This document shows, piece by piece, positions 34,240 to 43,041 of a stretch of DNA of 64,000 bases. The translations under genes and the position numbers were made by a program. Where the stretch lies: positions 806,001-870,000 of the forward strand of contig NZ_JAPDFT010000001.1 in the NCBI RefSeq assembly GCF_025949665.1, read 5' to 3'. The notes beneath the pieces are model-generated. The model was not told the origin of the DNA, did not search any database, and saw only the letters and a program-made list of their open reading frames with translations. Source of the DNA: Chryseobacterium viscerum (GTDB lineage: Bacteria; Bacteroidota; Bacteroidia; Flavobacteriales; Weeksellaceae). Each line of letters starts with the position of its first letter. Position 1 is the first letter of the stretch.

Positions 34240-34770
34240 ATGAAGACCTTAGTAATTGTTACACACCCTGATATTGAAAAATCAGCAATTAATAAAAAAT
34301 GGATTGATGAATTGAAAAAATACCCGGAAAAATATACGGTTCATCAATTATATGAAGCATATCCCGATGGGAAAATTAATGTGGCACAGGAACAAAAAAT
34401 GATGGAATCTTATGACAAGATCGTATTTCAGTTTCCCTTTTACTGGTTCAGCAGTCCGCCGCTTTTAAAACAATGGCTGGATGAGGTGGTTTTATATGGC
34501 TGGGCATATGGAAGCAACAGTGGTTTCAAGCTGGCAGGAAAGAAAATGTCACTGGCTGTTACTGCTGGAATAGATGAAGAAGGATACTCCACGGCCGGAG
34601 AATATAAATACACGATGAAAGAGCTTTTCAGGCCTTATGAACTGACTTTTGATTATATAAAAGCAGATTATAAAGAACCTTTCGTTTATTACGGAATTGA
34701 AAGAGATTCTTCTGATGAATGGATCAATAGAAGTGTTCCGATGTATCTGGAGTTTTTGGATAATTTATAA
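34240..34770 (+). CDS. NAD(P)H-dependent quinone reductase-like flavoprotein
   Basis: 176-residue member of the flavodoxin-2 family (KefF/MdaB/YwrO-like), reducing quinones or related electrophiles with NAD(P)H and FMN or FAD. Motifs are TLVIVTHPDIEKSAINKKW for the cofactor phosphate loop, DKIVFQFPFYWFSSPPLLKQWLDEVVLYGWAYG, and the LAVTAGIDEEGY loop. It faces an HxlR-type thiol sensor, a common pair in which the enzyme is induced by quinone stress. Confidence 0.92.
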   Translation: MKTLVIVTHPDIEKSAINKKWIDELKKYPEKYTVHQLYEAYPDGKINVAQEQKMMESYDKIVFQFPFYWFSSPPLLKQWLDEVVLYGWAYGSNSGFKLAGKKMSLAVTAGIDEEGYSTAGEYKYTMKELFRPYELTFDYIKADYKEPFVYYGIERDSSDEWINRSVPMYLEFLDNL

Positions 34771-34815
34771 CAATATAAAAAGTAAGGTTGAACTCTTGAT
34801 TAAAATGAGTTCAAC

Positions 34816-35268
34816 TTACTTTTGGATGTATTCAAAAGTCTCCACATTCCAATCCTGAACATATTTCTTTATGGTATTACTGTCAATATTAAAGGGAACA
34901 TCCTGATATTTCCAGCCTTTTGAAGGTATTTTTAAATCTATAAGATAGTTCTCAATAGAATAGATGTCAAGTATTGCCGAATTATCAGGTTTTATAGAAT
35001 CAAAAATGACCAGGAATTTATCTCCTTTCTGATAAGAGAAATTATCCGTTTTAGAATAGGTAATACCATTAACATTATATTTGTAATCTATTCCTACACC
35101 ATTATTGTTTTTATGATGCCAGTCTGAGGTGGCTTCTCCGATAGTATATTTAGGACTTTTGAGTATGTTATTGATTCCTAAATTAGTACTAATTAACCAA
35201 AATATAATCAGTCCTAAAGTGAGTATCAAAATAATAATATGAAATTTTTCTGAGATCAATTTCTTCAT
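34816..35268 (-). CDS. Small membrane-anchored DUF3592-like protein
   Basis: 150 residues with one N-terminal membrane segment (FHIIILILTLGLIIFWLIS, about 9-27) and a beta-rich exterior domain (IGEATSDWHHKNNNGVGIDYKYNVNGITYS then YQKGDKFLVIFDSIKPDNSAIL), the pattern of DUF3592-type proteins. Function is unknown. Its ATG overlaps the stop of the preceding gene by 4 bp, so it is coupled to it and, through it, to the patatin gene. Confidence 0.72.
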   Translation of the reverse strand: MKKLISEKFHIIILILTLGLIIFWLISTNLGINNILKSPKYTIGEATSDWHHKNNNGVGIDYKYNVNGITYSKTDNFSYQKGDKFLVIFDSIKPDNSAILDIYSIENYLIDLKIPSKGWKYQDVPFNIDSNTIKKYVQDWNVETFEYIQK

Positions 35269-35747
35269 GTTCTATCAATATACTTTTCATTAAACTTTTG
35301 CAGATCTACTGCCTGTTCCTGGAAATATTCTTTAAACTTATATGAAAGATTTTGATCTTTAAATTTCATAATAGTGTACCCGCTGTCAAAAGCAATAATT
35401 TCTAAAATACTTTTCTGAATTGAAAAATAATTAGGTTTCCACACATTTGTATCTTCAGCAGATAAATTAGAAATTAATGAAGTATCTGGCTCAATATTAT
35501 TTGGAACAGCTGATATTATCCCCCAAATAATTTGGGGGCTGCTCTTATAAAGTTGTTCAAATTGCTGATGATTTAAAATAAAAAAATATTGATCATAATT
35601 AATAGGGATTGGCTGACCATTAGGCATAAATTCTAGATCAGTCAAAATCCATTTATAAATAATCAGATCATCCCATATAGGTTTTAAAATTTCCCGAAGA
35701 TTTGTATGGAATTTTACCTTCTTTGTACTTCTGATAATCCAGTTCAT
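35265..35747 (-). CDS. Uncharacterised cytosolic protein in the patatin operon
   Basis: Not recognised. 160 residues, no signal peptide or membrane segment. It contains KPIWDDLIIYKWILTDLEFMPNGQPIPINYDQYFFILNHQQFEQLY and a C-terminal FKDQNLSYKFKEYFQEQAVDLQKFNEKY. The compact, tryptophan- and acid-rich composition is like that of many immunity or adaptor proteins, a weak hint only. It begins 21 nt after the patatin gene and ends in a 4-bp overlap with the next gene. Confidence 0.68.
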   Translation of the reverse strand: MNWIIRSTKKVKFHTNLREILKPIWDDLIIYKWILTDLEFMPNGQPIPINYDQYFFILNHQQFEQLYKSSPQIIWGIISAVPNNIEPDTSLISNLSAEDTNVWKPNYFSIQKSILEIIAFDSGYTIMKFKDQNLSYKFKEYFQEQAVDLQKFNEKYIDRT

Positions 35748-35768
35748 TTATTCATTATTTAAAAAAAC

Positions 35769-37382
35769 TTACCCAACTGTTGGCGTATCCTCTTCTTTCA
35801 GTATTTTCTTCTCTTTCATCGTAAGCATCATTCTTTCATATTTGTACTTTTCCCAGTCGAATCCATTGAGGAAATCAAGAGCAGCCTGAAAACCTCTGTT
35901 GAAAAGCTCTACCTTTTCGTCTCTTTTCATAAAGAAATTCAGCCAGCTGCTGGTACCGCAATTGACACTCTGTATGCTGTACAAACGATAGAAAGTATGT
36001 TTCGTAAGGAAGGTTTTGTCATTAAAACCTTTCAACGTACTGATGATATTTCCGGCATAGCTGAAAGGTGTTTTAAGGATTTCTGCACTGCTTTTTCCTT
36101 TTTCTGAAAGAATAGCAGAGTCACTCGTCAGCTGCACTCCGAAAAGAGGCATTCTCGGATAAAAAACTTCATCGGCATGAAACAGGTCAATAGGAAAGTT
36201 GGAAATACTGCCTCCATCAATGAAAACCCCGGCAGGGTTGATATCTTCAGGTTTGGTATTCATCCAATATCTCCAGGCATACTTTACGGAACTGTCGTTT
36301 TTATTGATTTGTTTCTGAAAAGGTTCAAAGAAAAAAGGAACGGCCATAGATGCTCTTACAAACTCAGCCGGACTGATGTGCTTCAGTTCCTCTTCAGACC
36401 AGTAGAGATTGGCCATCGTAGGAAGCTCCACCTTAATTTTAGCATTGATATCGGTGGTAATGACCACATATTCAGATTTGAGAAGGTAAAACGGATTGTT
36501 TTTATAATAATCATTATTGAGAGCACTTTCATAGAAAATTCTATATCGGGTCGGATCAATATGTTCCTTATTTTTGATTTTAATATTTTCAATACTCTGT
36601 ATTGCCATCATATAATATTCATGCCCGTTTCCATATCGGTAGCTGAGGTTGAGATCCCGTTCTTTCTGAATAAATTTTTCGTTGAGGTGGGCCACCGTTT
36701 TTATTCCAAATTGATCCAGTGCATTTTGCATGGTATTCTGAAAAACATTTCCGGGGTTGAGGCCGCTGTTTTCTTTTCTGAAATTGTTATATAGCTTTTG
36801 AATGCAGAAAAAGAGAATGACAGCCGGAATCAGAGGAATCAGAAACATCAGTTTGGCATTCAGTATAGTGTTTGAAGAAGCCAGAAAAGGAATACTGATC
36901 AGGATTATGAAAAGGATCGCAGCAATAATGGCATTGATCTTAAAAAAATCCTTATTGTTAAGCATCGCATGAAGAGTAGTTTTTACATAGGTTTTCCCAT
37001 CCATAAAATCGGAAAAATCCCAGCTGAAAAGGATTTCTTTGATAAGCTCACTTTTGGGCTCTTCTTTGGTTTTACAGGCTGCAATGAGCATGGTATTAAT
37101 GGCTCCGGCACTCGTTCCGGCTACTTTCAGAAAACGCACACCGAATATTTCCAGGCCGTAAAGATAACCTACCAATGCACTTCCCCAGACACCACCACCT
37201 TCCTGTACAAATTCTACATACTGATTCCCAGACTGATCCAGGAGATCAGAGAATTCTTTGGCGGATATATTCTCATGCAAAGCAGCCAGTTTTTCTTTGG
37301 AGGCCTGCGAAAGAGAAGAATCTTCCAGAACTTTGTTAAGGTTTTCAGTAGTCATGGTATTTTGTTTTGATGGTGTAGTCAT
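35769..37382 (-). CDS. Patatin-like phospholipase with an inserted membrane hairpin
   Basis: 537-residue member of the patatin family (lipid acyl hydrolase). The oxyanion motif EGGGVWGSALVGYLYGLE lies at about 61-78, the nucleophile Ser91 in AGTSAGAIN, and the catalytic Asp (about 389) in FIDGGSISNFPIDLF. Unusually, between the nucleophile and the Asp there are two closely spaced membrane segments (about 150-200: INAIIAAILFIILISIPFLA and AKLMFLIPLIPAVILFFCI), so the enzyme is probably bound to the inner membrane. No CD-NTase gene is next to it, so it is not evidently a CBASS effector. It heads a three-gene run with two unknown proteins. An alternative start lies at codon 10. Confidence 0.88.
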   Translation of the reverse strand: MTTPSKQNTMTTENLNKVLEDSSLSQASKEKLAALHENISAKEFSDLLDQSGNQYVEFVQEGGGVWGSALVGYLYGLEIFGVRFLKVAGTSAGAINTMLIAACKTKEEPKSELIKEILFSWDFSDFMDGKTYVKTTLHAMLNNKDFFKINAIIAAILFIILISIPFLASSNTILNAKLMFLIPLIPAVILFFCIQKLYNNFRKENSGLNPGNVFQNTMQNALDQFGIKTVAHLNEKFIQKERDLNLSYRYGNGHEYYMMAIQSIENIKIKNKEHIDPTRYRIFYESALNNDYYKNNPFYLLKSEYVVITTDINAKIKVELPTMANLYWSEEELKHISPAEFVRASMAVPFFFEPFQKQINKNDSSVKYAWRYWMNTKPEDINPAGVFIDGGSISNFPIDLFHADEVFYPRMPLFGVQLTSDSAILSEKGKSSAEILKTPFSYAGNIISTLKGFNDKTFLTKHTFYRLYSIQSVNCGTSSWLNFFMKRDEKVELFNRGFQAALDFLNGFDWEKYKYERMMLTMKEKKILKEEDTPTVG

Positions 37383-37436
37383 TGTGATCTGAGGTGAAGC
37401 AATCTCTGATCTAAAATAGTCAACTAGGTTATATTG

Positions 37437-37511
37437 TATCGGAGATAAAATCTTTGCGCCTTAAAACATATATCATTTTGTATTCTTATGCGCCTTTGCG
37501 TTCGTAAAAAT
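37437..37511 (-). repeat. ATTTTATCTCCGAT-type repeat after the CorA gene
   Basis: Second copy of the segment at 29420-29497, again immediately past the stop of a leftward gene. Shared blocks are GCAAAGGCGCA and GATTTTATCTCCGATA. Confidence 0.65.
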
Positions 37512-37514
37512 GAA

Positions 37515-38414
37515 TTACCATTGTTTTCTCCTTACATAAATAAATGTACTGATCATAACTGTAGCCATAGCTCCCAGTGTTATAAAATATCCGTATTTGT
37601 GATGCAGTTCAGGCATATTATCGAAATTCATCCCATAAACCCCAGCAATAAAGGTAATAGGTAAGAAGTAAATAGAATAGATAGCCAGAACTTTCATAAC
37701 CTGGTTGGCCTTTTGATCCGAAAGTGCCAGGAACATTGAAATAAGGTTGGTGATCTGAATATTCAAATGATCAAAATCCGCCACTACATCTTTATGTTTA
37801 TCCTTTAAATCAACAATTTCGGAATCCTGTAAATTCAATAATTTAAATTTATCAATCGCATCCGTAGAAATCACCAGTACCCGTGAATTTAATCCTGATT
37901 TTCTTTTCAGTTTATAAAGACGGCGGATCTGGTTTGTATGATTCGTATTTTTAAGGAAAATCTCATTCTCTATATTGTCCATAGTCTCGAACAGGCTTAA
38001 AGATTCATCATCAAAACTTTTCATGATCAATATAGCAATCATTAACGTTATCTGGTGAGGATTAAGATCTTCCTGAATCAAAGAAACTTTCTTCTTGACT
38101 TCGGTGATGCTTCTGGTTTTCATCCTGTGGATGGTGATAATGGTATTTTCCACCAGAAAAATCCCGATCTTGGTGCTGATATCACTGATGGTATTCAGAT
38201 TCTTTCTTTCCAGCTCTGTGCTCTCACGAAGGAGAAAGAATTTGACATTTCCGTCTTCTTCATATTTGGGAAGGTGATTGGGATCCATGGTATCTTCCAG
38301 AAGAAGATTATTGATTTCATATCTTTCATGAAGGAATTTCAGGTCTTCTGCTGTAGGAGCCTCTACATCTACCCATTCACACTGGGAGGTTCTGTATATC
38401 GTATCAATTGGCAT
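37515..38414 (-). CDS. CorA-family magnesium/divalent metal transporter
   Basis: 299-residue inner-membrane channel. A long cytoplasmic alpha/beta funnel domain precedes two C-terminal membrane segments (VMKVLAIYSIYFLPITFIAGVYGMNF and YFITLGAMATVMISTFIYV). The signature GMN loop is present as YGMNFDNMPEL between them, and the C terminus is basic (RRKQW). Length and layout fit the 2-TM-GxN family; magnesium is the usual substrate. It diverges from fabH across a 70-bp spacer. Confidence 0.94.
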   Translation of the reverse strand: MPIDTIYRTSQCEWVDVEAPTAEDLKFLHERYEINNLLLEDTMDPNHLPKYEEDGNVKFFLLRESTELERKNLNTISDISTKIGIFLVENTIITIHRMKTRSITEVKKKVSLIQEDLNPHQITLMIAILIMKSFDDESLSLFETMDNIENEIFLKNTNHTNQIRRLYKLKRKSGLNSRVLVISTDAIDKFKLLNLQDSEIVDLKDKHKDVVADFDHLNIQITNLISMFLALSDQKANQVMKVLAIYSIYFLPITFIAGVYGMNFDNMPELHHKYGYFITLGAMATVMISTFIYVRRKQW

Positions 38415-38461
38415 AAAGTAAAAATACTAATATTTTGAAAAACTATGTGTTAAATAAGTTT

Positions 38462-38469
38462 TATCTTTG
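38462..38469 (+). promoter_or_regulatory. -7 promoter element of fabH
   Basis: TATCTTTG, perfect TAnnTTTG, 18 nt before ATG 38488. Its TTG (38467-38469) can be misread as a start codon. Confidence 0.65.
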
Positions 38470-38487
38470 CCAAAATTAAAAAACTAT

Positions 38488-39510
38488 ATGATTAAAAGTA
38501 CAATAAAAGGTGTGGGATTTTATGTTCCAGATAACGTTGTTACAAATGATGATTTAGCAAAACTAATGACTACCAATGACGAATGGATTACGGAAAGAAC
38601 GGGTATCAAAGAAAGGAGACACAGAAAAAACAGGAATGATGCTCAGGAAACCACTGCTTATTTAGCATTTAAAGCCTCAGAAAAAGCCATTCAGAATGCT
38701 GGTCTTACCTCAAAAGACATTGATTTTATTGTTTTTGCAACCCTCTCTCCGGATTACTATTTCCCGGGAAGCGGGGTATTGCTTCAGGATATGCTGGGAT
38801 GTGATACCATTGGAGCATTGGACGTGAGAAATCAATGTTCAGGATTTGTATATTCTATGAGCGTTGCCAATGCATTTATTAAATCAGGTACTTATAAAAA
38901 TATCCTTGTTGTTGGAGCAGAAATTCACTCTTTCGGATTAGATTTTTCTGACGAAGGCAGAGGGGTTTCTGTTATTTTCGGAGATGGAGCAGGAGCGGTT
39001 GTACTTTCAGCTTCAGAAGATGAAAATTCAGGTGATATTTTAGCAGTAAATATGCATTCTGAAGGGAAATATGCAGATGAACTTTGTACTCAGTTCCCGG
39101 GGTCAAAATTCGGATGGAGTGACAGAATGAGAAAAGAACCTGAAAATGTAACCAACAAAGAGGTATATCCGATCATGAACGGTAACTTCGTGTTCAAACA
39201 TGCGGTAACAAGGTTCCCGGAGACTATGATGGAAGCATTGAACAAAGCAGGAAAAACAGTTGAAGATCTTGATATGTTTATTCCACATCAGGCGAACCTT
39301 AGAATTGCTCAGTTTGTACAGGAAAAATTCGGATTACCGAACGAAAAGATCTTTAACAATATTCAGAAATACGGAAACACGACCGCAGCTTCTATCCCTA
39401 TTGCTTTAAGTGAAGCGATTGAACAAGGGAAAATCAAAAGAGGAGACTTGGTCCTTCTTTCAGCTTTCGGAAGCGGATTTACATGGGGAAGTGTTCTGTT
39501 TGAATACTAA
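38488..39510 (+). CDS. fabH: 3-oxoacyl-ACP synthase III
   Basis: KAS III condenses an acyl-CoA primer with malonyl-ACP to begin fatty-acid synthesis; in flavobacteria branched primers are common. From ATG 38488 it has 340 residues. The Cys-His-Asn triad is visible: Cys116 in DVRNQCSGFVYSM, His near 267 in FIPHQANLRIAQ, and Asn near 297 in KYGNTTAASIP. The dimer and substrate motif is DEWITERTGIKERR. A frame starting at TTG 38467 is seven codons longer but overlaps the promoter. This is a stand-alone copy, not in a fab cluster, so a specialised paralogue is possible. Confidence 0.94.
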   Translation: MIKSTIKGVGFYVPDNVVTNDDLAKLMTTNDEWITERTGIKERRHRKNRNDAQETTAYLAFKASEKAIQNAGLTSKDIDFIVFATLSPDYYFPGSGVLLQDMLGCDTIGALDVRNQCSGFVYSMSVANAFIKSGTYKNILVVGAEIHSFGLDFSDEGRGVSVIFGDGAGAVVLSASEDENSGDILAVNMHSEGKYADELCTQFPGSKFGWSDRMRKEPENVTNKEVYPIMNGNFVFKHAVTRFPETMMEALNKAGKTVEDLDMFIPHQANLRIAQFVQEKFGLPNEKIFNNIQKYGNTTAASIPIALSEAIEQGKIKRGDLVLLSAFGSGFTWGSVLFEY

Positions 39511-39597
39511 ATGAAGAGAATAAATCGCTTGTTATATCTTATAAAATAGAAGGAGAGCTTTATTTTCACTTATATTACAACTGAAGACGTGAAAATT

Positions 39598-39651
39598 CCC
39601 CTCCTTTGGAGAGGTGTCAAAAATTCAAAGAATTTTTGACGGGTGGTTTGC
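39598..39651. repeat. Double-hairpin spacer repeat (CCCCTCCTTTGGAG type)
   Basis: CCCCTCCTTTGGAGAGG folds into one small hairpin and TCAAAAATTC-AAA-GAATTTTTGA into a second, 10-bp perfect one, followed by CGGGTGG. This layout is common between Bacteroidota genes (general knowledge). Confidence 0.6.
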
Positions 39652-39674
39652 CATTCCTGCTCACCAAACAAAAT

Positions 39675-39704
39675 AAAACCGCAGAACTGAAGTTCTGCGG
39701 TTTT
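39675..39704. terminator. Bidirectional terminator between fabH and the thioredoxin-fold gene
   Basis: AAAACCGCAGAACT and AGTTCTGCGGTTTT form a 14-bp perfect stem with a 2-nt loop and T tracts. Confidence 0.88.
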
Positions 39705-39723
39705 TTACTTTATGTATTCCTAA

Positions 39724-40884
39724 TTAAAGGCTTTTCAATAATTTTTCGGTGTCAGAAGAATCCTGCCCTGTGCTTTTTGCAAGCTCAATAGACTTTTCAG
39801 CCCAGGTTTTTGCATTTTTCTTGTCTCCAATTTTATTGTAAAGATTGGCCAGAGTATCTGTATTGGCAAAGTTCTGATCTTTCTTTACAGATTCCTGTGC
39901 CCATGCAATTGCTTTTTCAAGAGATGATTTATTGCTTACGTTTTCAAAGAAGTTCCAAGCAAGAGAATTCAGCTCTTCAGAACCTGCCGCAGAATAGTCT
40001 TTGTATAAATCAAGGATCAGTTTTTCATACTCAGGAATATCTTTATTCTTTAAAGCTCTGTTGGCTTTCATTCTTTTTAAGATCTTGTCAGCCTCTTCTT
40101 TGCTTAAGAATTTCTGAGTTTCAGACATGAAGTAGTTGTCGTCCCATTTTTTTGTATCTGCGTTATATGCTTTTTTGGAAACTGTATTCAGCTTGATGTT
40201 TTTGTCAAACTTTTCATACTTATCTTCTGGGAAGAATTTAATGATATCCGCTTTCTTATCCTGGAAAATTTTGTACAGAGGGCTGTCTGTAGTTTGAACT
40301 CCTGAAAGAAGCATTTGAACATCTTCCTGATCTAAACTTGGTTTCTGCTGGAAATAACGGTTAAGTACTTTACCGGCAAACTCAGCATCATTATACATGG
40401 TAAGTCCTGCAAGGTTCTTTAGAAACTCAGGATCTTTTTCTCCTTTTTCAAACTGCTGCTTTAGAGAAGTCAGTCTTTTGTTCGGATCTTCAGCATCTTT
40501 GGCAAACTGGATAAAGTCTTTTTCTTCAACATATCCTAACGTTCTGTGTACCGCTTCACCGTTTCCGTCAATAAACAGATAAGTAGGGAATGCTTTTACA
40601 TTATATTTTTTGGCCAGCTCAATTCCTTCTCCTTTCTCCATGTCAATTTTAGCATTGATGAAGTGAGAATTATAATAGTCGCCCACAGACTGAAGTGGAA
40701 AGATATTTTTCACCATCAGTTTACAAGGTCCACACCATGAAGCATATGCATCTATAAAGACCAGTTTTTTTTCTTTTTTTGCTTTGGCAAGGATAGACGC
40801 GAAGTTGCCGTCTTCAAATTTAATTCCCTGTGCCCATGCAAGAACTCCTATAAAGATTGAGGAAAGTATTGCTATTTTTTTCAT
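39724..40884 (-). CDS. Exported thioredoxin-fold protein with C-terminal helical repeats
   Basis: 386 residues with a signal peptide (MKKIAILSSIFIGVLAWAQ). A thioredoxin domain follows at about 20-135 with the active-site motif YASWCGPCKLMVK and the cis-proline segment NVKAFPTYLFIDGNG. The remaining 250 residues are helical, ending with TPR-like repeats (AIAWAQESVKKDQNFANTDTLANLYNKIGDKKNAKTWAEKS). Probably a periplasmic disulfide reductase or isomerase; its partner proteins are unknown. It is monocistronic. Confidence 0.9.
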   Translation of the reverse strand: MKKIAILSSIFIGVLAWAQGIKFEDGNFASILAKAKKEKKLVFIDAYASWCGPCKLMVKNIFPLQSVGDYYNSHFINAKIDMEKGEGIELAKKYNVKAFPTYLFIDGNGEAVHRTLGYVEEKDFIQFAKDAEDPNKRLTSLKQQFEKGEKDPEFLKNLAGLTMYNDAEFAGKVLNRYFQQKPSLDQEDVQMLLSGVQTTDSPLYKIFQDKKADIIKFFPEDKYEKFDKNIKLNTVSKKAYNADTKKWDDNYFMSETQKFLSKEEADKILKRMKANRALKNKDIPEYEKLILDLYKDYSAAGSEELNSLAWNFFENVSNKSSLEKAIAWAQESVKKDQNFANTDTLANLYNKIGDKKNAKTWAEKSIELAKSTGQDSSDTEKLLKSL

Positions 40885-40913
40885 AAAAACTTTTTATTCC
40901 CTGCAAATGTAAT

Positions 40914-40921
40914 AAATATGA
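40914..40921 (-). promoter_or_regulatory. -7 promoter element of the thioredoxin-fold gene
   Basis: Minus strand TACATTTG, perfect TAnnTTTG, 29 nt before the ATG. Confidence 0.6.
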
Positions 40922-41105
40922 TGACACATGAGCCGTTCATATTGAAAATAATTATACCATAACATTAGTTTTAAAACAGAGATAGGGGGATATGAAAGAT
41001 AATCACCTATAGTTTTTGTGTAATTATTAAAATTAATGTAAATGGCTATTTTGGGTTAAATAGTTAAATTTCAATATAATGTTTTAATAAAAAATAAAAT
41101 ATCAC

Positions 41106-41113
41106 TAGTTTTG
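41106..41113 (+). promoter_or_regulatory. -7 promoter element of the TPR/AraC regulator gene
   Basis: TAGTTTTG, perfect TAnnTTTG, 73 nt before the ATG. Confidence 0.5.
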
Positions 41114-41186
41114 TAAAAAACAAAAAGACACCCAGTGAAAATAATGATGAATTATTATAAAATAAAAAATAATAATTTGTTTCTGT

Positions 41187-42815
41187 ATGTCTAAAAATCT
41201 CCTGAAATTTTTGTTTTTGCTGATAACAGCAGTCCCCATATTGGCTCAGAAAAAAAGCAGCTTTGACCTGATCTGTGAAAAAACTTCTTCTGTTACGGCG
41301 TATAAGGACTTACCCAAAGCGATCAAGACTGCGGATTCTCTTTATATGTTGGCACAGAAACCTTCTGAGAAAATACAATGTCTTATTCTCTCATCAGAAC
41401 TTTATCATCATGCTGGTGAGCTTAAAAAAGCTATTTGCTATAGTGAAAACGCCCACTCAGTAATCAATCAGACTAACAATCCTGAATGGATGGCTGTTGT
41501 AACCAGATTACTTGGCAGACAATATAGACAGGTAGGGTTGTATGAAAGGTCTAAAAAATACATTGTAAAAGGGCTGGAAGCTTCCGGCAGGATTACTGAT
41601 TTTCAAAAAAGCAATGAAGCGGCAGGGCTCTTGAATCAGGAAATGGCTTTCTATGAAATGGAACTGGGTAATTACTCAAATGCAATACGGTTTATAGAAT
41701 CTTCCCTGAAATATTTTGAAAGAATCAATAGCCGTAATGAAGACAGGACTGCTGCTGCTTCCTATCAATTGCTGGGTGATGCCTATTTCAAACTTAGTGA
41801 TTATCCCGTTTCTGAAAATTATTACAGGAAAGCTGAAGGCCTGCTTAAAGTTGGAAGCTGTACGCTCGGATTGGTTTATAATGGTTTGGGAGGAATCCGT
41901 CTGAAACAGAAAAACTGGAAAGAAGCTGAACTATATCTTAAAAAAGCAGAAAAAATAGCAGATACTTCCCGAAGTCTTACATTGAAAAAAGCAGTATACT
42001 CCAATATAAATGATTACTATGAAGGAGTAGGGGATAATTTCAAAGCTTCTTTATATGCTGTGAAATATGTAAGGACATATGACAGTATTGCAGCCCGTAA
42101 TCAAAGTTTCACAATGAAAGGGGCAGAGATTTCAAAAGGGAAGATCAGCAAAAAGGGCGGACATATGAATCTGGTGAAAAATGCCACCATTATTGTCCTG
42201 TTTACTTTGTTGATTGGTTTACTTGTTTTCTTCAGAATGAAGCAGAAAAAACAACGTTCAAAGTTCAGAAATATCATAAGAACTCAGTTGAAAGTGATGA
42301 GCAGCAGGAGTAATCATCCTTTAAAACAATCTGATGGTTCTGAGTTTTCCAATATATCTGTGGAAGAAATTGATGAAAAAGATTCTGAAACAGACCGAAG
42401 ACGAAATGATTCTCTGATGACTTCCGAAACCGAATCAAAGCTGCTTGAACTTCTTGACGATTTTGAGAAAGGTGATCTCTATAACAATAAAGGAATGTCT
42501 CTGTCTTTTCTTGCAGGTGAATTAAACACCAATACAAAATACCTGTCTTATGTAATTAACCAGCATAAAAGTGCTGACTTTAAATCATATGTCAACCGTT
42601 TAAGAATCAAATATATTGTTGATAAGCTGATCAACGATGAGAAGTACAGGCAATATAAAATAAGCATTCTTGCTGATGAATGCGGCTTCTCTTCACACAG
42701 TAAGTTTGCTGCAGTTTTCAAAGCAGTCACAGACTATTCTCCATCAGCTTATATCAAATATCTTGATGCTGAAAATCAATCAGATAAAAATGTTCATTTT
42801 CCTGAAAATGATTAA
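41187..42815 (+). CDS. Membrane-spanning TPR sensor with AraC-type DNA-binding domain
   Basis: 542 residues. A signal-like N terminus (MSKNLLKFLFLLITAVPILAQ) comes first, then about six TPR-type helical repeats at roughly 30-310 (for example LYHHAGELKKAICYSENAHS and LLGDAYFKLSDYPVSENYYRKAE). One membrane segment lies at about 331-351 (ATIIVLFTLLIGLLVFF). A linker follows, then an AraC helix-turn-helix pair at about 430-530 (MSLSFLAGELNTNTKYLSYVINQ and YKISILADECGFSSHSKFAAVFK). The topology suggests an extracytoplasmic TPR sensor tied directly to a cytoplasmic DNA-binding domain, a one-component transmembrane regulator seen in Flavobacteriia. Ligand and targets are unknown; the small lipoproteins and peptide gene downstream are candidates by position only. 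Confidence 0.88.
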   Translation: MSKNLLKFLFLLITAVPILAQKKSSFDLICEKTSSVTAYKDLPKAIKTADSLYMLAQKPSEKIQCLILSSELYHHAGELKKAICYSENAHSVINQTNNPEWMAVVTRLLGRQYRQVGLYERSKKYIVKGLEASGRITDFQKSNEAAGLLNQEMAFYEMELGNYSNAIRFIESSLKYFERINSRNEDRTAAASYQLLGDAYFKLSDYPVSENYYRKAEGLLKVGSCTLGLVYNGLGGIRLKQKNWKEAELYLKKAEKIADTSRSLTLKKAVYSNINDYYEGVGDNFKASLYAVKYVRTYDSIAARNQSFTMKGAEISKGKISKKGGHMNLVKNATIIVLFTLLIGLLVFFRMKQKKQRSKFRNIIRTQLKVMSSRSNHPLKQSDGSEFSNISVEEIDEKDSETDRRRNDSLMTSETESKLLELLDDFEKGDLYNNKGMSLSFLAGELNTNTKYLSYVINQHKSADFKSYVNRLRIKYIVDKLINDEKYRQYKISILADECGFSSHSKFAAVFKAVTDYSPSAYIKYLDAENQSDKNVHFPEND

Positions 42816-42897
42816 AAAAAGATAGATTTTTAAATTCTACCTTACTATTTTCACGAAAATGAACAACCTATTATTTTACAGGAACCCTTTGCTGTCC

Positions 42898-42905
42898 TAT
42901 CTTTG
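42898..42905 (+). promoter_or_regulatory. Orphan -7 promoter element
   Basis: TATCTTTG, perfect TAnnTTTG, with no annotated-size gene downstream. No TTG at the ideal spacing. Confidence 0.5.
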
Positions 42906-43041
42906 CGCCAGTTCCAGGGACATGAACACAATCATACTACAGCTGATCTCTTTTATTTTTTGAAGGAATATCCTTTTTCTGAAATAATATAAAGCAAGAC
43001 AATTTCCCTAAGCTTACAACTAAACCATGAAAAATTGATAT

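Larger units (their letters stand above)
40885..41186. other. 302-bp divergent spacer
   Basis: AT-rich. It holds the two promoter elements listed separately and nothing else I can name. Confidence 0.5.

Noticed and set aside
36177-36794. 205-codon frame opposite the patatin gene
   Set aside because: Antisense shadow of the conserved catalytic and C-terminal part of the patatin; composition is not protein-like.
35769-37382. Patatin as a CBASS (CapV-like) phage-defence effector
   Set aside because: No cyclic-oligonucleotide synthase or other CBASS gene is adjacent, and this protein carries a membrane insertion.
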